From a virus: a DNA stretch of 61,453 bases. The notes beneath the pieces were generated by a model. The model did not search any database, had not been told where the DNA came from, and saw only the letters and a program-made list of their open reading frames with translations. The translations under genes and the position numbers were made by a program. Where the stretch lies: the IMG/VR virus record IMGVR_UViG_3300031216_000013, positions 1 to 61,453 of that record; one strand, written 5' to 3'. Shown here piece by piece: positions 42,049-50,584 of this stretch (its first letter is position 1; each line of letters starts with the position of its first letter).

Positions 42049-42990
42049 TTATGTCCAGTAAACCAATTCTACAGTTTTACCGGGTTTATTTGTTTCAAAG
42101 AATATCGTAACGCTAGTTGTTAAAAGGTTATCTTCTGTATATATAATCGCCCTCTTTAATTCAAGAAAACTCCCTGCTGCGTCATATTTTATTTTTAGTT
42201 TTGTATCGTTCTCTCTTACTTTTATAGTAAATTTTTTGGTATTATCAGGTAGTGCTATTGATTGTTCAGTATTAGCCAATAGCACCGTCAGGTTTACGAT
42301 TGTTGGAGTTCTCGAACTTGATTCTAAAGTCACTTCAATAGGACTTGTATCTATAACCTCAAAGGTTTTTTCATAAGGATTATAAACATACTTAATGTCG
42401 TTTTGTTGAGGGAAATCGTAAGTCTTTACTAAACTTGAGATACCATCCTGTATTGTATCGAAATTAAACCCCGTATCAAAATCTGAAATACTAGATTGAC
42501 CTATTACTTCATTTTCTATTTGTATTTTATTACCAAGTAACATTTTAACATTAAACTCTGGTATGTTATTTAAAACGAGTTGACTTGCTAAGGCTGTAAT
42601 TCCTGCAGGATCATTGAAAGCCACTGGCACTTCTATTCCTGTTCTACCGGGTATTTCAGGATCTACTCCTGTCCCTCCTACATTATACCAAACATAAAAT
42701 TGTTTTTCGTTCTGTCCCGAGTTAATAAGAAATGTTTTATTATTTAAACTTCCAGCAACATCAGCTAAAGTAGTTAAGTTATATATTCCTCTTTTTTCAT
42801 CATAGTAAAAATCAGCACTTTCTACTGAGTCATTACCGTCGTAAGCTAAAACAACATGACTCCAATAAGATCCTACGATATTGTCAGTATCGATGACACG
42901 TAAAGCGTCCGCTTCTTGAGAGTGAACATTCTTTAAGACCCCTCCGGGGTCTAAGTTACTAGCATACTTCCTTGTTGGTCTACCTACCAC
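42049..42990 (-). CDS. Structural protein sharing a domain with the nozzle
   Basis: 313 residues if read from the GTG at 42990, which has AGAGG 7 bases before it; the ATG at 43029 would overlap the upstream gene by 50 bases. Residues about 70-180 (QFYVWYNVGGTG...RTGIEVPV...ASQLVLNNI) match domains inserted in the nozzle protein. The rest is beta-rich. It is probably part of the tail or its appendages. Confidence 0.55.
   Translation of the reverse strand: MVGRPTRKYASNLDPGGVLKNVHSQEADALRVIDTDNIVGSYWSHVVLAYDGNDSVESADFYYDEKRGIYNLTTLADVAGSLNNKTFLINSGQNEKQFYVWYNVGGTGVDPEIPGRTGIEVPVAFNDPAGITALASQLVLNNIPEFNVKMLLGNKIQIENEVIGQSSISDFDTGFNFDTIQDGISSLVKTYDFPQQNDIKYVYNPYEKTFEVIDTSPIEVTLESSSRTPTIVNLTVLLANTEQSIALPDNTKKFTIKVRENDTKLKIKYDAAGSFLELKRAIIYTEDNLLTTSVTIFFETNKPGKTVELVYWT
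42106..42125 (-). promoter_or_regulatory. Degenerate late promoter-like element inside a gene
   Basis: The minus strand reads TTAACAACTAGCGTTACG: the ten-base core (plus-strand 42113-42122) is perfect but the initiation part is ACG instead of AGR. It lies in the coding end of the 42049 gene, about 80 bases before the next start. It may be weak, or a codon coincidence (Leu-Thr-Thr-Ser). Confidence 0.35.
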
Positions 42991-43666
42991 TATATACCTC
43001 TTTTGCCGAAAGCTGAATAGGATGATCAACTAAAGGGAAATATATTGAGAAAACATCACTCCAGTTTCCGTGAGTTCTTTTTATTAGAAAATCACAGACT
43101 AATCCTGCGAAACGCATACTTAAAAAATTACGCTTTAACATCTCGACTTTAACCCATGTTAAAAGTTTTCCAGAGGTATGAGGTCTAGATTTCATGCAAG
43201 CAATAATACAAGCTACTCCCAATAAAGGCAAGAGGAGTCCACCTATAATAGGACAGTTTACTGCTACGTACAAAACCCAGTCTCTCGGGTGTATCAATCT
43301 TACTTCTTTATCTTTAACGTTATTATAAAAAAACAACTTTTGATTCTTTATTTCAGCCATGATCTCTTTATGAAAAACCCAGTCTTCCCTGTAACTAATT
43401 AACATTATGGCAATCAATTGATCAGGAGACATATAAGTGTCTCTTTTGTGAGCAACTCCAAATTCAACGTGTGAGGGGTTTTGCATGAACAACCCTTGTC
43501 CTACCCTGCATTTTTCTATAGAACGCTTTAAAATAGCAATTCTGGCTCTCTGATCGTTACCTTTTCTCTCCTCTAAGAGTATATGTTGTAGAGTCCAGAG
43601 TAGTCCATTCTCAGCTCCACTTTCATCTGGTTTTGAATTTGTTAGTCCGTATTTATCTATAAACAT
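42980..43666 (-). CDS. Phage protein of unknown function, late region
   Basis: 228 residues with a start like MFIDKYGLTNSKPDESGAENG, seen in a group of phage proteins encoded near fibre genes, and one hydrophobic stretch (CPIIGGLLLPLLGVACIIACM, about residues 140-160). It contains several His, Asp and Trp and may be an enzyme, but no catalytic motif can be named. It does not look like a fibre. Confidence 0.5.
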   Translation of the reverse strand: MFIDKYGLTNSKPDESGAENGLLWTLQHILLEERKGNDQRARIAILKRSIEKCRVGQGLFMQNPSHVEFGVAHKRDTYMSPDQLIAIMLISYREDWVFHKEIMAEIKNQKLFFYNNVKDKEVRLIHPRDWVLYVAVNCPIIGGLLLPLLGVACIIACMKSRPHTSGKLLTWVKVEMLKRNFLSMRFAGLVCDFLIKRTHGNWSDVFSIYFPLVDHPIQLSAKEVYSGR

Positions 43667-43675
43667 TATTATCCA

Positions 43676-45196
43676 TTATATATGAGTTACGAGTGCTCTA
43701 AATGACAATTCCGTAGATATGTGTCCTGTTATATCAGTAGAATCATACGTAACTTGACCATCGTTGTCTATGTCAAATGTTACCCCAGATAAGTCTCCCA
43801 AGCTGGAGTATGAGATTTCCCAGACACCACCACGATTGAGTCCTAAAATCTCGAATGCTTCAAATAGATCCAAAGTTGCATCTCTACTTACTGATACTAA
43901 GGCTTTAAAAGACCTAACAACAAGTTTATCAAATAGTAAACCAGTCACATCAAGTCCACTTACGTTGTTTGCTCCTATAAAACTAGTTAGATCTATATCT
44001 CCACTAGCCTTGGCTAAAGATCCAGCAGGAGTTGCGTTGTTTATGTATGTCTTTATTGCGTCAACCGACGGAGCTTGATCTGTTTCGTTCCCTGTTGTGG
44101 AGTTCACCACTGCTGATGTTTTAGCCCGTGCATCTGTAAAATAAAGGTTAGCGATTCCTTCACTGAGACCATCAGTATCCTCGGCAGCAAAATCTATACC
44201 AAATAGCGAACTAAAATTAGAGATAGCTACTTTTTCATTGTCAACTTCTTCAATGGCATCCTGAACGTTGGTTGCTATGATGTCGCCTGCGGGAGTAAAC
44301 GTAATCTCTGAAGCTTCGTCCTTAGTTAACACTGCAGTATCTACGTAATTTTTTACAGTTAGTGATGTTGGCACTTTCGTATCGTCTGCTGTAGAAAGAG
44401 TATCATCTAGATCAATAACTCCTGTTTTGAAATTATCTAACTCGATATTACTGACTGTATTACTATCTAGGTCTATAGTTTTATTGAGTAAGGATTGAGT
44501 ATGGGTTGTCGTTGCAATTTCTCTTAGATCGCCAACTTCGCCCACTTTCATTTTAGAAGTAAGAGTTGAATCGAACCCCAAAGCAACGTTAGTTGCATCC
44601 GACATTTCAACAGTTAGACCGGCAGTGCCTAAATCGGCAGAGACTTCAGTTCCTCCATCGTTTACTGTAATATTTGCATCAGAGACATCTAAATTAGTCG
44701 AGTTTATTGAAGTTGTTGTTCCATTGACAGTGAGATCACCAGTTACAATCATGTCTTGAATGCCAGTAACATTGCCAGAATCGTCAACAGTAATTGACGT
44801 TTGTTCCATGTCAACCCCAGTAGTTCCAACAGATTTTAATAATCTATTATCTGCAACTGGAGATATTCTGTTTACTTTTTCATCTAATCCATCTTGTATT
44901 TTCTGAGAAGACCATAAAGTTGATGTTGTTGTTTGCGCGTCATCCTGTACTCTATGTTCTTCTATTTCAAAATTTAAAAGAAGGTCATGGTCAATGACAG
45001 TTTCATCAACATCTAAAACTAGGGTCTCGTTGCCAAATGGGTTGCCTATTGATTTGGTTATTTTTCCTGATAACGCAGGTTGTATTTTATCATCTAAGAA
45101 TCCAGAGCTACTATCAGAGATTCTAGTCTTAACTCGAATGTCAGTGCCACCTGTAGCTAATAGATCTATTCCAAGTCTTTTGTACGTGTTTGCCAT
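43676..45196 (-). CDS. Tail fibre protein
   Basis: 506 residues. It carries QSLLNKTIDLDSNTVSNIELDNFKTGVID, an N-terminal fibre module repeated in the 991-residue fibre at 47028 (LSNKTL...VSNLEVDNLKSGVL), plus a VQDAIEEV linker and ANLYFTDARAKTSAVV, the common fibre YFTDaRA motif. The last 75 residues match the C-terminus of the 50015 protein. It is a likely trimeric fibre. Confidence 0.7.
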   Translation of the reverse strand: MANTYKRLGIDLLATGGTDIRVKTRISDSSSGFLDDKIQPALSGKITKSIGNPFGNETLVLDVDETVIDHDLLLNFEIEEHRVQDDAQTTTSTLWSSQKIQDGLDEKVNRISPVADNRLLKSVGTTGVDMEQTSITVDDSGNVTGIQDMIVTGDLTVNGTTTSINSTNLDVSDANITVNDGGTEVSADLGTAGLTVEMSDATNVALGFDSTLTSKMKVGEVGDLREIATTTHTQSLLNKTIDLDSNTVSNIELDNFKTGVIDLDDTLSTADDTKVPTSLTVKNYVDTAVLTKDEASEITFTPAGDIIATNVQDAIEEVDNEKVAISNFSSLFGIDFAAEDTDGLSEGIANLYFTDARAKTSAVVNSTTGNETDQAPSVDAIKTYINNATPAGSLAKASGDIDLTSFIGANNVSGLDVTGLLFDKLVVRSFKALVSVSRDATLDLFEAFEILGLNRGGVWEISYSSLGDLSGVTFDIDNDGQVTYDSTDITGHISTELSFRALVTHI

Positions 45197-45199
45197 GTC

Positions 45200-45556
45200 C
45201 TAATGCCTCCGCTTACCTGAAAACTCAACTACTTCGATATCACACGAACCGCTATTAATAACAAAAGCAACTCTAATGTAATTAACACCCATTTCAGAAA
45301 CATCCCAAATATGAGTTCCTGTTGCATCGGTTACATTCTGAACAGACTCATCAATCCTAGAAAAACTTTGACCATTAGTTGAAACCTCTAGGTAAAGGTC
45401 CATATCAAGTCCTACTCCATTCAAATAATCAACTTGAACCGAAAACGTATTCTCAACACCAGATATATCATAATCTTCAGTTGTAGTGTCAGAACTAATA
45501 GATTCTGGACCTTCTAGTATTTTCTTTTTTACAATAGCGTCAAGAAAGTTACCCAT
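45200..45556 (-). CDS. Small beta-sandwich virion protein
   Basis: 118 residues. The pattern FSVQVDYLNGVGLDMDLYLEVSTNGQSFSRI ... INSGSCDIEVVEFSG resembles small phage decoration or appendage proteins of discoidin-like shape. It is coupled to the holin-like gene. Confidence 0.5.
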   Translation of the reverse strand: MGNFLDAIVKKKILEGPESISSDTTTEDYDISGVENTFSVQVDYLNGVGLDMDLYLEVSTNGQSFSRIDESVQNVTDATGTHIWDVSEMGVNYIRVAFVINSGSCDIEVVEFSGKRRH

Positions 45557-45750
45557 TATGATTCCTTCTTAAGTTTTTTAGTGACATAAGGCATCAAACT
45601 AACTAAGGCTAGTCCTATATCATTAGCCCCTAGTGCAGGGGTTACCATGATCTTCCCTAGCATTAATATTGCTGCGATATTTGAGATAGACAGGTTATTT
45701 TCATTATCTAGTATTCTAAAAAACCTACCGACTCTTTTAATCTTTTCCAT
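45556..45750 (-). CDS. Small membrane protein, possible holin
   Basis: 64 residues; two weak spans (NIAAILMLGKIMVTPAL and NDIGLALVSLMPYV), a basic start and a basic end (TKKLKKES). This is a holin-like layout. A regulatory gap of 190 bases lies directly upstream. No endolysin is next to it. Confidence 0.5.
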   Translation of the reverse strand: MEKIKRVGRFFRILDNENNLSISNIAAILMLGKIMVTPALGANDIGLALVSLMPYVTKKLKKES

Positions 45751-45810
45751 ATGCGTATATTCCCTATTATCTATTAACCTTTGGTATTTACTTATATTTT
45801 ACATTTTCTT

Positions 45811-45838
45811 TTGACAACTCTTCTTTTTTTGTTATAAT
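45811..45838 (+). promoter_or_regulatory. Consensus sigma70 promoter pointing against the late genes
   Basis: TTGACA at 45811-45816, a 16-base spacer and TATAAT at 45833-45838. Both hexamers are perfect. It is on the plus strand, inside the minus-strand late operon, in one of the few gaps. It would transcribe a 26-residue frame and then antisense to the chaperone-like gene at 45941. Confidence 0.6.
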
Positions 45839-45848
45839 AAAAGACACG

Positions 45849-45929
45849 ATGTGGTTGAGTATGCTAATTTCACTTTTGGTCACATTAGCTTTTCGACACA
45901 TAGATTACAGTTTTATTGTACAGATGTGA
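45849..45929 (+). CDS. Possible 26-residue hydrophobic peptide
   Basis: ATG 11 bases after the -10 box gives MWLSMLISLLVTLAFRHIDY and six more residues, which looks like a small membrane peptide. No good ribosome site is seen and the first codons are very close to the expected transcription start, so it may be leaderless or not translated. An imperfect hairpin, GCTAAT (45863-45868) with ATTAGC (45884-45889), lies inside it; the transcript could act as an RNA instead. ATGTG-A-CACAT at 45924-45934 is a small palindrome that may be an operator. Confidence 0.35.
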   Translation: MWLSMLISLLVTLAFRHIDYSFIVQM

Positions 45930-45940
45930 CACATTGTGGA

Positions 45941-46384
45941 TTATGTATAACTTTCATATCCGGGTATATGTCTAACGGATTCCACCCACTTCTTCCACCC
46001 ATCAAACTCCATCAGCTTACGTTCTAATTTACCCTTTTTTATATCTTCTGGTAAATTACGTAAATATTCTCTATACTTCCTATATTCTTTTCTCTTGTTA
46101 GAATCTAGAGGATTGTCAGCAAGTTGAGTCCAGTCGGTTTCTTTTAAAAGAACATCCCTGTCTTCTCTTAAACGTCTCAGCTCTAGTTTTAGTTTGTCTT
46201 CTTCACATGATATGCTTAAGTTTTCTAAAAGCTTTAAACGTTTTTCTGCTAACTTTTTATCTTCTTCTTCTAGTATATATTTCTTAAAGTACTCGTATGG
46301 TTGATACTGAGGAGCTGCTGTTACCAACAACTCCTCGATATCATCTAACGCCTCAAATCTTTTGGTCCACTCAGCAGTATCCAA
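45941..46384 (-). CDS. Tail assembly chaperone-like protein
   Basis: 147 residues from the TTG at 46384, which has AAAGGA 7 bases upstream; a TTG at 46408 is the alternative. LLKETDWTQLADNPLDSNKRKEYRKYREYLRNLPEDI matches the R-x-x-L-L-x-x-T-D-W ... Y-R-x-x-L-R-x-x-P signature of phage fibre-assembly chaperones. The rest is coiled coil. It may help the nearby fibres to fold. Confidence 0.6.
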   Translation of the reverse strand: MDTAEWTKRFEALDDIEELLVTAAPQYQPYEYFKKYILEEEDKKLAEKRLKLLENLSISCEEDKLKLELRRLREDRDVLLKETDWTQLADNPLDSNKRKEYRKYREYLRNLPEDIKKGKLERKLMEFDGWKKWVESVRHIPGYESYT

Positions 46385-46395
46385 GACGTATTCCT

Positions 46396-46632
46396 TTATT
46401 CTTCCCAACTAGACCATTTGTCTAGAGGGCATTTTTCTTGTCTGATTAAGCTCTTAGCTTTTATAAAACAAAAACACTCTCCACATTGTCCTGTAGCTTT
46501 TAGCCTAGGACACCCTGCGCAAATTGCTCTTCTTTCTTCTTTAACAGCTTCTGGTACAGATTGATCTACTCCAGTAGCTGCGTTCTTAGCAATAGTAAAT
46601 AGTGACTTCATACCACCTTTAATCTTGCTCAT
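46396..46632 (-). CDS. Cys-rich metal-binding protein
   Basis: 78 residues. CAGCPRLKATGQCGECFCF ... CPLDKW gives six Cys that fit one or two zinc sites. Phage proteins with this C-x2-C ... C-x2-C-x-C ... CP-x-x-KW layout are common near fibre genes; their function is unknown. Confidence 0.6.
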   Translation of the reverse strand: MSKIKGGMKSLFTIAKNAATGVDQSVPEAVKEERRAICAGCPRLKATGQCGECFCFIKAKSLIRQEKCPLDKWSSWEE

Positions 46633-47026
46633 TTAGTAAACCTCTCATTTGCTCAAGTAGAGGTTTTAGTTCTGTAGGGTTATTAGTTTTACCTAAGAAC
46701 TCTTCGTCTTCTGGGTTAACAAAATAAAAAGAAGGAGCAGCGTAGATAGGCTCTAGTATGTCATTGCCTTCTTCGTCTTTTAGCACCTTTGAAAAAGGAC
46801 GACCTGAGTGGTTTTTTAATACCTCACCTTTGTCGTCTTTTAAGTATTCTTTTGCAGGCTCTAACTCTGCATGAGCTATGTAAAGCTCAATCTTGTCTAC
46901 AGGAAGAGATGCCTCAGTAAAGGTAAACTCTTTGTATTCGTTTTTTAGCTTCTCGAAAAGTAGCTTAGCTGCATCGCAAGCTCGACACCCTTCTAGTTGA
47001 TAAAAAACGACCTCCATGCTACTCAT
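46619..47026 (-). CDS. Thioredoxin/glutaredoxin-fold protein
   Basis: 135 residues. The start VVFYQLEGCRACDAAKLLFEKLK is a thioredoxin-fold beta strand with the redox pair CRAC (about residues 14-17); a cis-Pro position is visible at YAAPSFYFV. A charged insert sits between. It may reduce disulphides of the Cys-rich neighbour or of virion proteins; its expression is late. Confidence 0.7.
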   Translation of the reverse strand: MSSMEVVFYQLEGCRACDAAKLLFEKLKNEYKEFTFTEASLPVDKIELYIAHAELEPAKEYLKDDKGEVLKNHSGRPFSKVLKDEEGNDILEPIYAAPSFYFVNPEDEEFLGKTNNPTELKPLLEQMRGLLNEQD

Positions 47027-47027
47027 A

Positions 47028-50003
47028 TTACCTGACCTTTGTGATTTTTAACTGAGTATAAACTTCACTTACTCCAAAGTTTGAAGCGAGACCAAAGCCT
47101 GATGTTGACTGAGTTCTGCTACATCGGTGTTGAATTTCAAACACCTTAGCTACACTAATATTTAGTACTCCTTTGAATGGCGAGTTTGTCGGCATTGCCA
47201 CGGAACTACTAGCATCATCTCCTCTAGCAGTACCGCCAATAATGCTATCAACTGAGTCTGTAATATTTCTAACTTTTGTTTTATGAATGTTAACAAAATA
47301 AGCAGGGCCATATCCCTCAATGGTGTATTTGCCCGAATCTAAAGTAAGTTGATTTGAAGATAGCGACAAGAAATAACAGTCTCCCTCTAGGGTATTTATA
47401 TCTCTAGTTCGCCACGCTCCTGATGTAAAGGTTCCCCCTGCGCTATCGTTTATCTTAACGTCTTTAACGTAGCAAGTAGGTTGATCAAGACCGTTAGGAA
47501 ATACCATCGTTCTCTCGGTTTCTTTTATGTAGTCGGGTGCCATTTTCGTAATTGCGCAATGGTAGTTTCCGTCTACGTCAACATCGGAGCTGGCAATATA
47601 TGTCCTTACGTCAAAGCCAGTTGTCGTTACATTTTTTATCTCTGCATTTACGTTCCCAAAATCATCACTTGTGCATCTTACAGATGGAATCTTTGTTAAG
47701 GATAACCCTGGGTATGCTATAGAGGTGCTTCCTGTGGCAGACCTAGATACTCCGAAGGTTCCGACAATGGACTCTTCGCTAATGACGGCTGTTCCATTAT
47801 TCGTTACCCAAAAAGCAAAATCATTCTCCACGCTGCTAGAATCTGTGCGCCCCATTACCACTACACCTTGGGCTGAGTCTGACCAGCCTGCGATTGGTAC
47901 TTCAAGCCAAAAGGTCTGAGCCTCACCTGTACCAAAAACCGTACCACCAGTTACGGGGGAAGTTTGTACCGTTGAAACTGTCCTGTCGCTTCTCCCAAGT
48001 TCAATAAACGAGTCGCCCTTTGTAGCCAAGAAATGGAGATATGTGTTTGAGTTACTTGCTCTTAATAGCCTTCCCGTAGGGACAACTAGAGCGGTTTCCC
48101 CTCCGACTGTTAAACCATTAGGTAGACCGAGCTGAAACAAACTTCCTGTAGGTGTACCAGTTGTAAAAGTCCCTCTTATTTTCATATTAGAGCCACTTCT
48201 CATCCACTCGATTGCGACGAGGGAGGGGGTGCCTATACCTTGAAAGACTGGAGTATAGGACTCCCACTCCGAACTAGCATAAACATCTGTAGGGGCAAGA
48301 GGGTTAACCTTAAATTCGACGTCATCAATAGTCAACACTGCACCAATATTCTCAGTGATAACTTGAATACCATAACGCATTTCGGTACAAGTTTCTGGTA
48401 TATTAAATACCAATTCAGTAGGCTTAACTGTTGCATTTGCTCTTAGTGGAGCAGAGGCTATAACCGCAGAATTAGTTACATCGTATACAATTAAATCTAC
48501 TTCATTATTGTTACCAGTGTATGTAGAGGAGATGTTAACTCCTGCTAATTGTCCACGCTCTTTGATATCTACAGCAAAGGCAGGAAAAGCGAAATAGTCC
48601 ATAGATGAACCAGCTACTTGAGTGTATTTTATACTACGATCTCCTTTTAAAGGAGATACTTCTTCGTTAACAGGACTCGCAGAGGCAACTCCTCCACCAA
48701 GAAACGCTGCATCACTACCAGTGGTAGCATCAACAGCTTCTGTTTGTTCAAACCTCTCTACGTGGAATATATCAACTCCACCAACACCAGAACCTCCGAT
48801 TGAAATTAATTCAGCATCAACAACTTGGTACATTTGTTTTTCATCAGTTGCAAAGACAATTTGACCGTTTGAAGCACCAATAGCATAAACCTCTAAGTTT
48901 ACTTTAGTATCTTGTTTTACATCACTTCTAATGGGCGTTTCTAAAGACGCGCCTTGTATCGTTTTACTTGTGAGTGTTTGCGAGTCGGTAGTTCCAACAA
49001 CGTCGCCAGTTACACCGTGAACTCCAGAAGTATCTCCCGTATGAGATGTTAGGTCTGCGTTAGTAGCTCTGGTATCAATATCAGTTTGAAGTTCATTTAC
49101 AGCTTCTTGCATATCAGTCGCAACTAAATTACCAGAAGGAACATTAGAAATAGCTGAAGCGTCATGAGCATCTACAGCATCCGACAAGTGATCAGATAAC
49201 CCAGAAGCAGCATCAGAAGCAACAGTTTCGGTTGTGTCTAGTCTTCCCTCAACTTCATCAATGGCACCTTGAACTTGAGTAGCAGCAAGTCCTGATGTTG
49301 TATTAACATACTCTATGGCTGACGCAGCATGAGCGTCCGTAGCATCGGTTATGTGAGCGTCTAGTTGTCCAGATGTAGCTCTGGTATCAATATCAGTTTG
49401 AAGTTCATTTAGAGCACCCTGAGCGTCTGTGGCAGCTAGGTTTCCTGAGGGGGTGTTTGTGATAGCGGAAGCTGCATGGGCGTCAGTTGCGTCAGCAATA
49501 TGGTCATCTATATCAGATTGGGCAGAATCTCCAGATCCTTGAGCAGCAGCAGCACTGTTAGCAACGTTATCAAGAGCAGCTTGAACATCAGTTCCAGCCA
49601 CATTAGGATTTGTGTCATCAAAACTGATCTCTGAAGCGTCATCCTTGCCTGCGATAGCAGAAGCAACGTGAGTTCTAACTGCAGCAGCAGAGGGAAGTTC
49701 AGTATCAGTTCCTGCAACACTGATATCGGTAGTCAAAACTCCTGATTTTAGGTTGTCTACTTCTAGGTTAGACACTGTTGCAGTATCTGCGTCAATTGTA
49801 ACTGAATTGTCTGCAGAACTTAGAGTTTTGTTACTTAGTGTTTGCGTTTGATCATTCGTGACAATCTCTCTTTCAGAGCCTTCAGTAAAAATCTTTTGTT
49901 TACTATCAGCAGAGTCGTTACGAATTTCACCTTCTTCTGTTGCAGCAGAAGTAGTAGGCTTTGTTATAACGCCTTTTGTGAATCTTTTCGATTTAATTGT
50001 CAT
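47028..50003 (-). CDS. Large tail fibre or spike protein
   Basis: 991 residues. The N-terminal 330 residues consist of linker modules: QTLSNKTLSSADNSVTID, then four repeats around DATDAHAASAI ... SGNLAATDAQGALNELQTDID. The middle (SDVKQDTKVNLEVYAIGASNGQIVFATD, about residue 350) is a fibre trimerisation-type segment. The C-terminal 600 residues are beta-rich, with two related modules (residues about 400-560 and 590-760) that look like lectin or carbohydrate-binding domains. It is the best candidate for the main receptor-binding protein. Confidence 0.72.
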   Translation of the reverse strand: MTIKSKRFTKGVITKPTTSAATEEGEIRNDSADSKQKIFTEGSEREIVTNDQTQTLSNKTLSSADNSVTIDADTATVSNLEVDNLKSGVLTTDISVAGTDTELPSAAAVRTHVASAIAGKDDASEISFDDTNPNVAGTDVQAALDNVANSAAAAQGSGDSAQSDIDDHIADATDAHAASAITNTPSGNLAATDAQGALNELQTDIDTRATSGQLDAHITDATDAHAASAIEYVNTTSGLAATQVQGAIDEVEGRLDTTETVASDAASGLSDHLSDAVDAHDASAISNVPSGNLVATDMQEAVNELQTDIDTRATNADLTSHTGDTSGVHGVTGDVVGTTDSQTLTSKTIQGASLETPIRSDVKQDTKVNLEVYAIGASNGQIVFATDEKQMYQVVDAELISIGGSGVGGVDIFHVERFEQTEAVDATTGSDAAFLGGGVASASPVNEEVSPLKGDRSIKYTQVAGSSMDYFAFPAFAVDIKERGQLAGVNISSTYTGNNNEVDLIVYDVTNSAVIASAPLRANATVKPTELVFNIPETCTEMRYGIQVITENIGAVLTIDDVEFKVNPLAPTDVYASSEWESYTPVFQGIGTPSLVAIEWMRSGSNMKIRGTFTTGTPTGSLFQLGLPNGLTVGGETALVVPTGRLLRASNSNTYLHFLATKGDSFIELGRSDRTVSTVQTSPVTGGTVFGTGEAQTFWLEVPIAGWSDSAQGVVVMGRTDSSSVENDFAFWVTNNGTAVISEESIVGTFGVSRSATGSTSIAYPGLSLTKIPSVRCTSDDFGNVNAEIKNVTTTGFDVRTYIASSDVDVDGNYHCAITKMAPDYIKETERTMVFPNGLDQPTCYVKDVKINDSAGGTFTSGAWRTRDINTLEGDCYFLSLSSNQLTLDSGKYTIEGYGPAYFVNIHKTKVRNITDSVDSIIGGTARGDDASSSVAMPTNSPFKGVLNISVAKVFEIQHRCSRTQSTSGFGLASNFGVSEVYTQLKITKVR
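49000..49600 (-). repeat. Repeated modules inside the fibre gene
   Basis: Near-identical stretches encode NELQTDIDTRAT (twice), DATDAHAASAI/DAVDAHDASAI (three to four times) and PSGNLAATDAQ/PSGNLVATDMQ. They are close enough at DNA level (for example GCTCTGGTATCAATATCAG at about 49070 and 49378) to allow recombination that changes fibre length. Confidence 0.7.
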
Positions 50004-50014
50004 TTATTTCTCCG

Positions 50015-50485
50015 TTATAAATCTATTGTTTGGGCTTTAAAAAGTATCAATGATGAAACGTGATCAGTTAAGTCACTGGAAGTATATGTGAATTGCCCAC
50101 CTGAGGTTATATCTAGATTAACTCCAGTGTCATCACCAGTTGATTCGATACTAATTCTAAAATCAGCACCATTGAAATTTCCATATATTGGACCAGATTC
50201 AGTAATAACGGAAGCTCCGCTATCAAAAGTTCTGATTACGAGATATTCAACATCTATATGTTGAACTTCACCTGTGTTAAATACTAATCCGGGGATGTTT
50301 TGAGGAGTTATAGAATTGTTTGCTAGGTTTGCTGCACTTATCAATATATCATTTGGTCCTAAGAAATTGGCAAGAGCCGCTGTTACACCTTCTGCCCATG
50401 CTGTGGCGTCTTCTCCGTGACCGTTACCTTCACCTTGAACTGGATAATTATATGTAGTATTACCTATTTGTAACTTGATTGACAT
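50015..50485 (-). CDS. Small fibre-related virion protein
   Basis: 156 residues. The N-terminus (MSIKLQIGNTTYNYPVQGEGNGHGEDATAWAEGV) is typical of a phage fibre start: a beta hairpin then DATAWAEGVT. The C-terminal 75 residues (VEYLVIRTFDSG ... DLTDHVSSLILFKA) match the end of the fibre at 43676. It follows the capsid terminator and its own late promoter element, so it may be strongly expressed. Confidence 0.62.
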   Translation of the reverse strand: MSIKLQIGNTTYNYPVQGEGNGHGEDATAWAEGVTAALANFLGPNDILISAANLANNSITPQNIPGLVFNTGEVQHIDVEYLVIRTFDSGASVITESGPIYGNFNGADFRISIESTGDDTGVNLDITSGGQFTYTSSDLTDHVSSLILFKAQTIDL

Positions 50486-50504
50486 AGTGGACCTTTTAAT
50501 ATTC

Positions 50505-50524
50505 TCTAATACTAGTTGTTAAAT
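50505..50524 (-). promoter_or_regulatory. Late promoter element before the 50485 gene
   Basis: The minus strand reads TTTAACAACTAGTATTAGAG. Core on the plus strand at 50512-50521. It lies right after the capsid terminator, giving a fresh transcription start for the fibre operon. Confidence 0.72.
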
Positions 50525-50530
50525 AATACG

Positions 50531-50559
50531 AAAAGAGGGGAACAGAACGCTCCCCTCTT
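50531..50559 (-). terminator. Rho-independent-type terminator after the major capsid gene
   Basis: The minus strand forms a perfect 9-base stem AAGAGGGGA/TCCCCTCTT (50551-50559 with 50533-50541), loop of 9 bases, followed by a short TT before CG. It lies 26 bases after the capsid stop and just before the next promoter element. The short U-tract makes partial readthrough likely. Confidence 0.72.
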
Positions 50560-50584
50560 GAACTTGAATACAGGACGTATTCTA

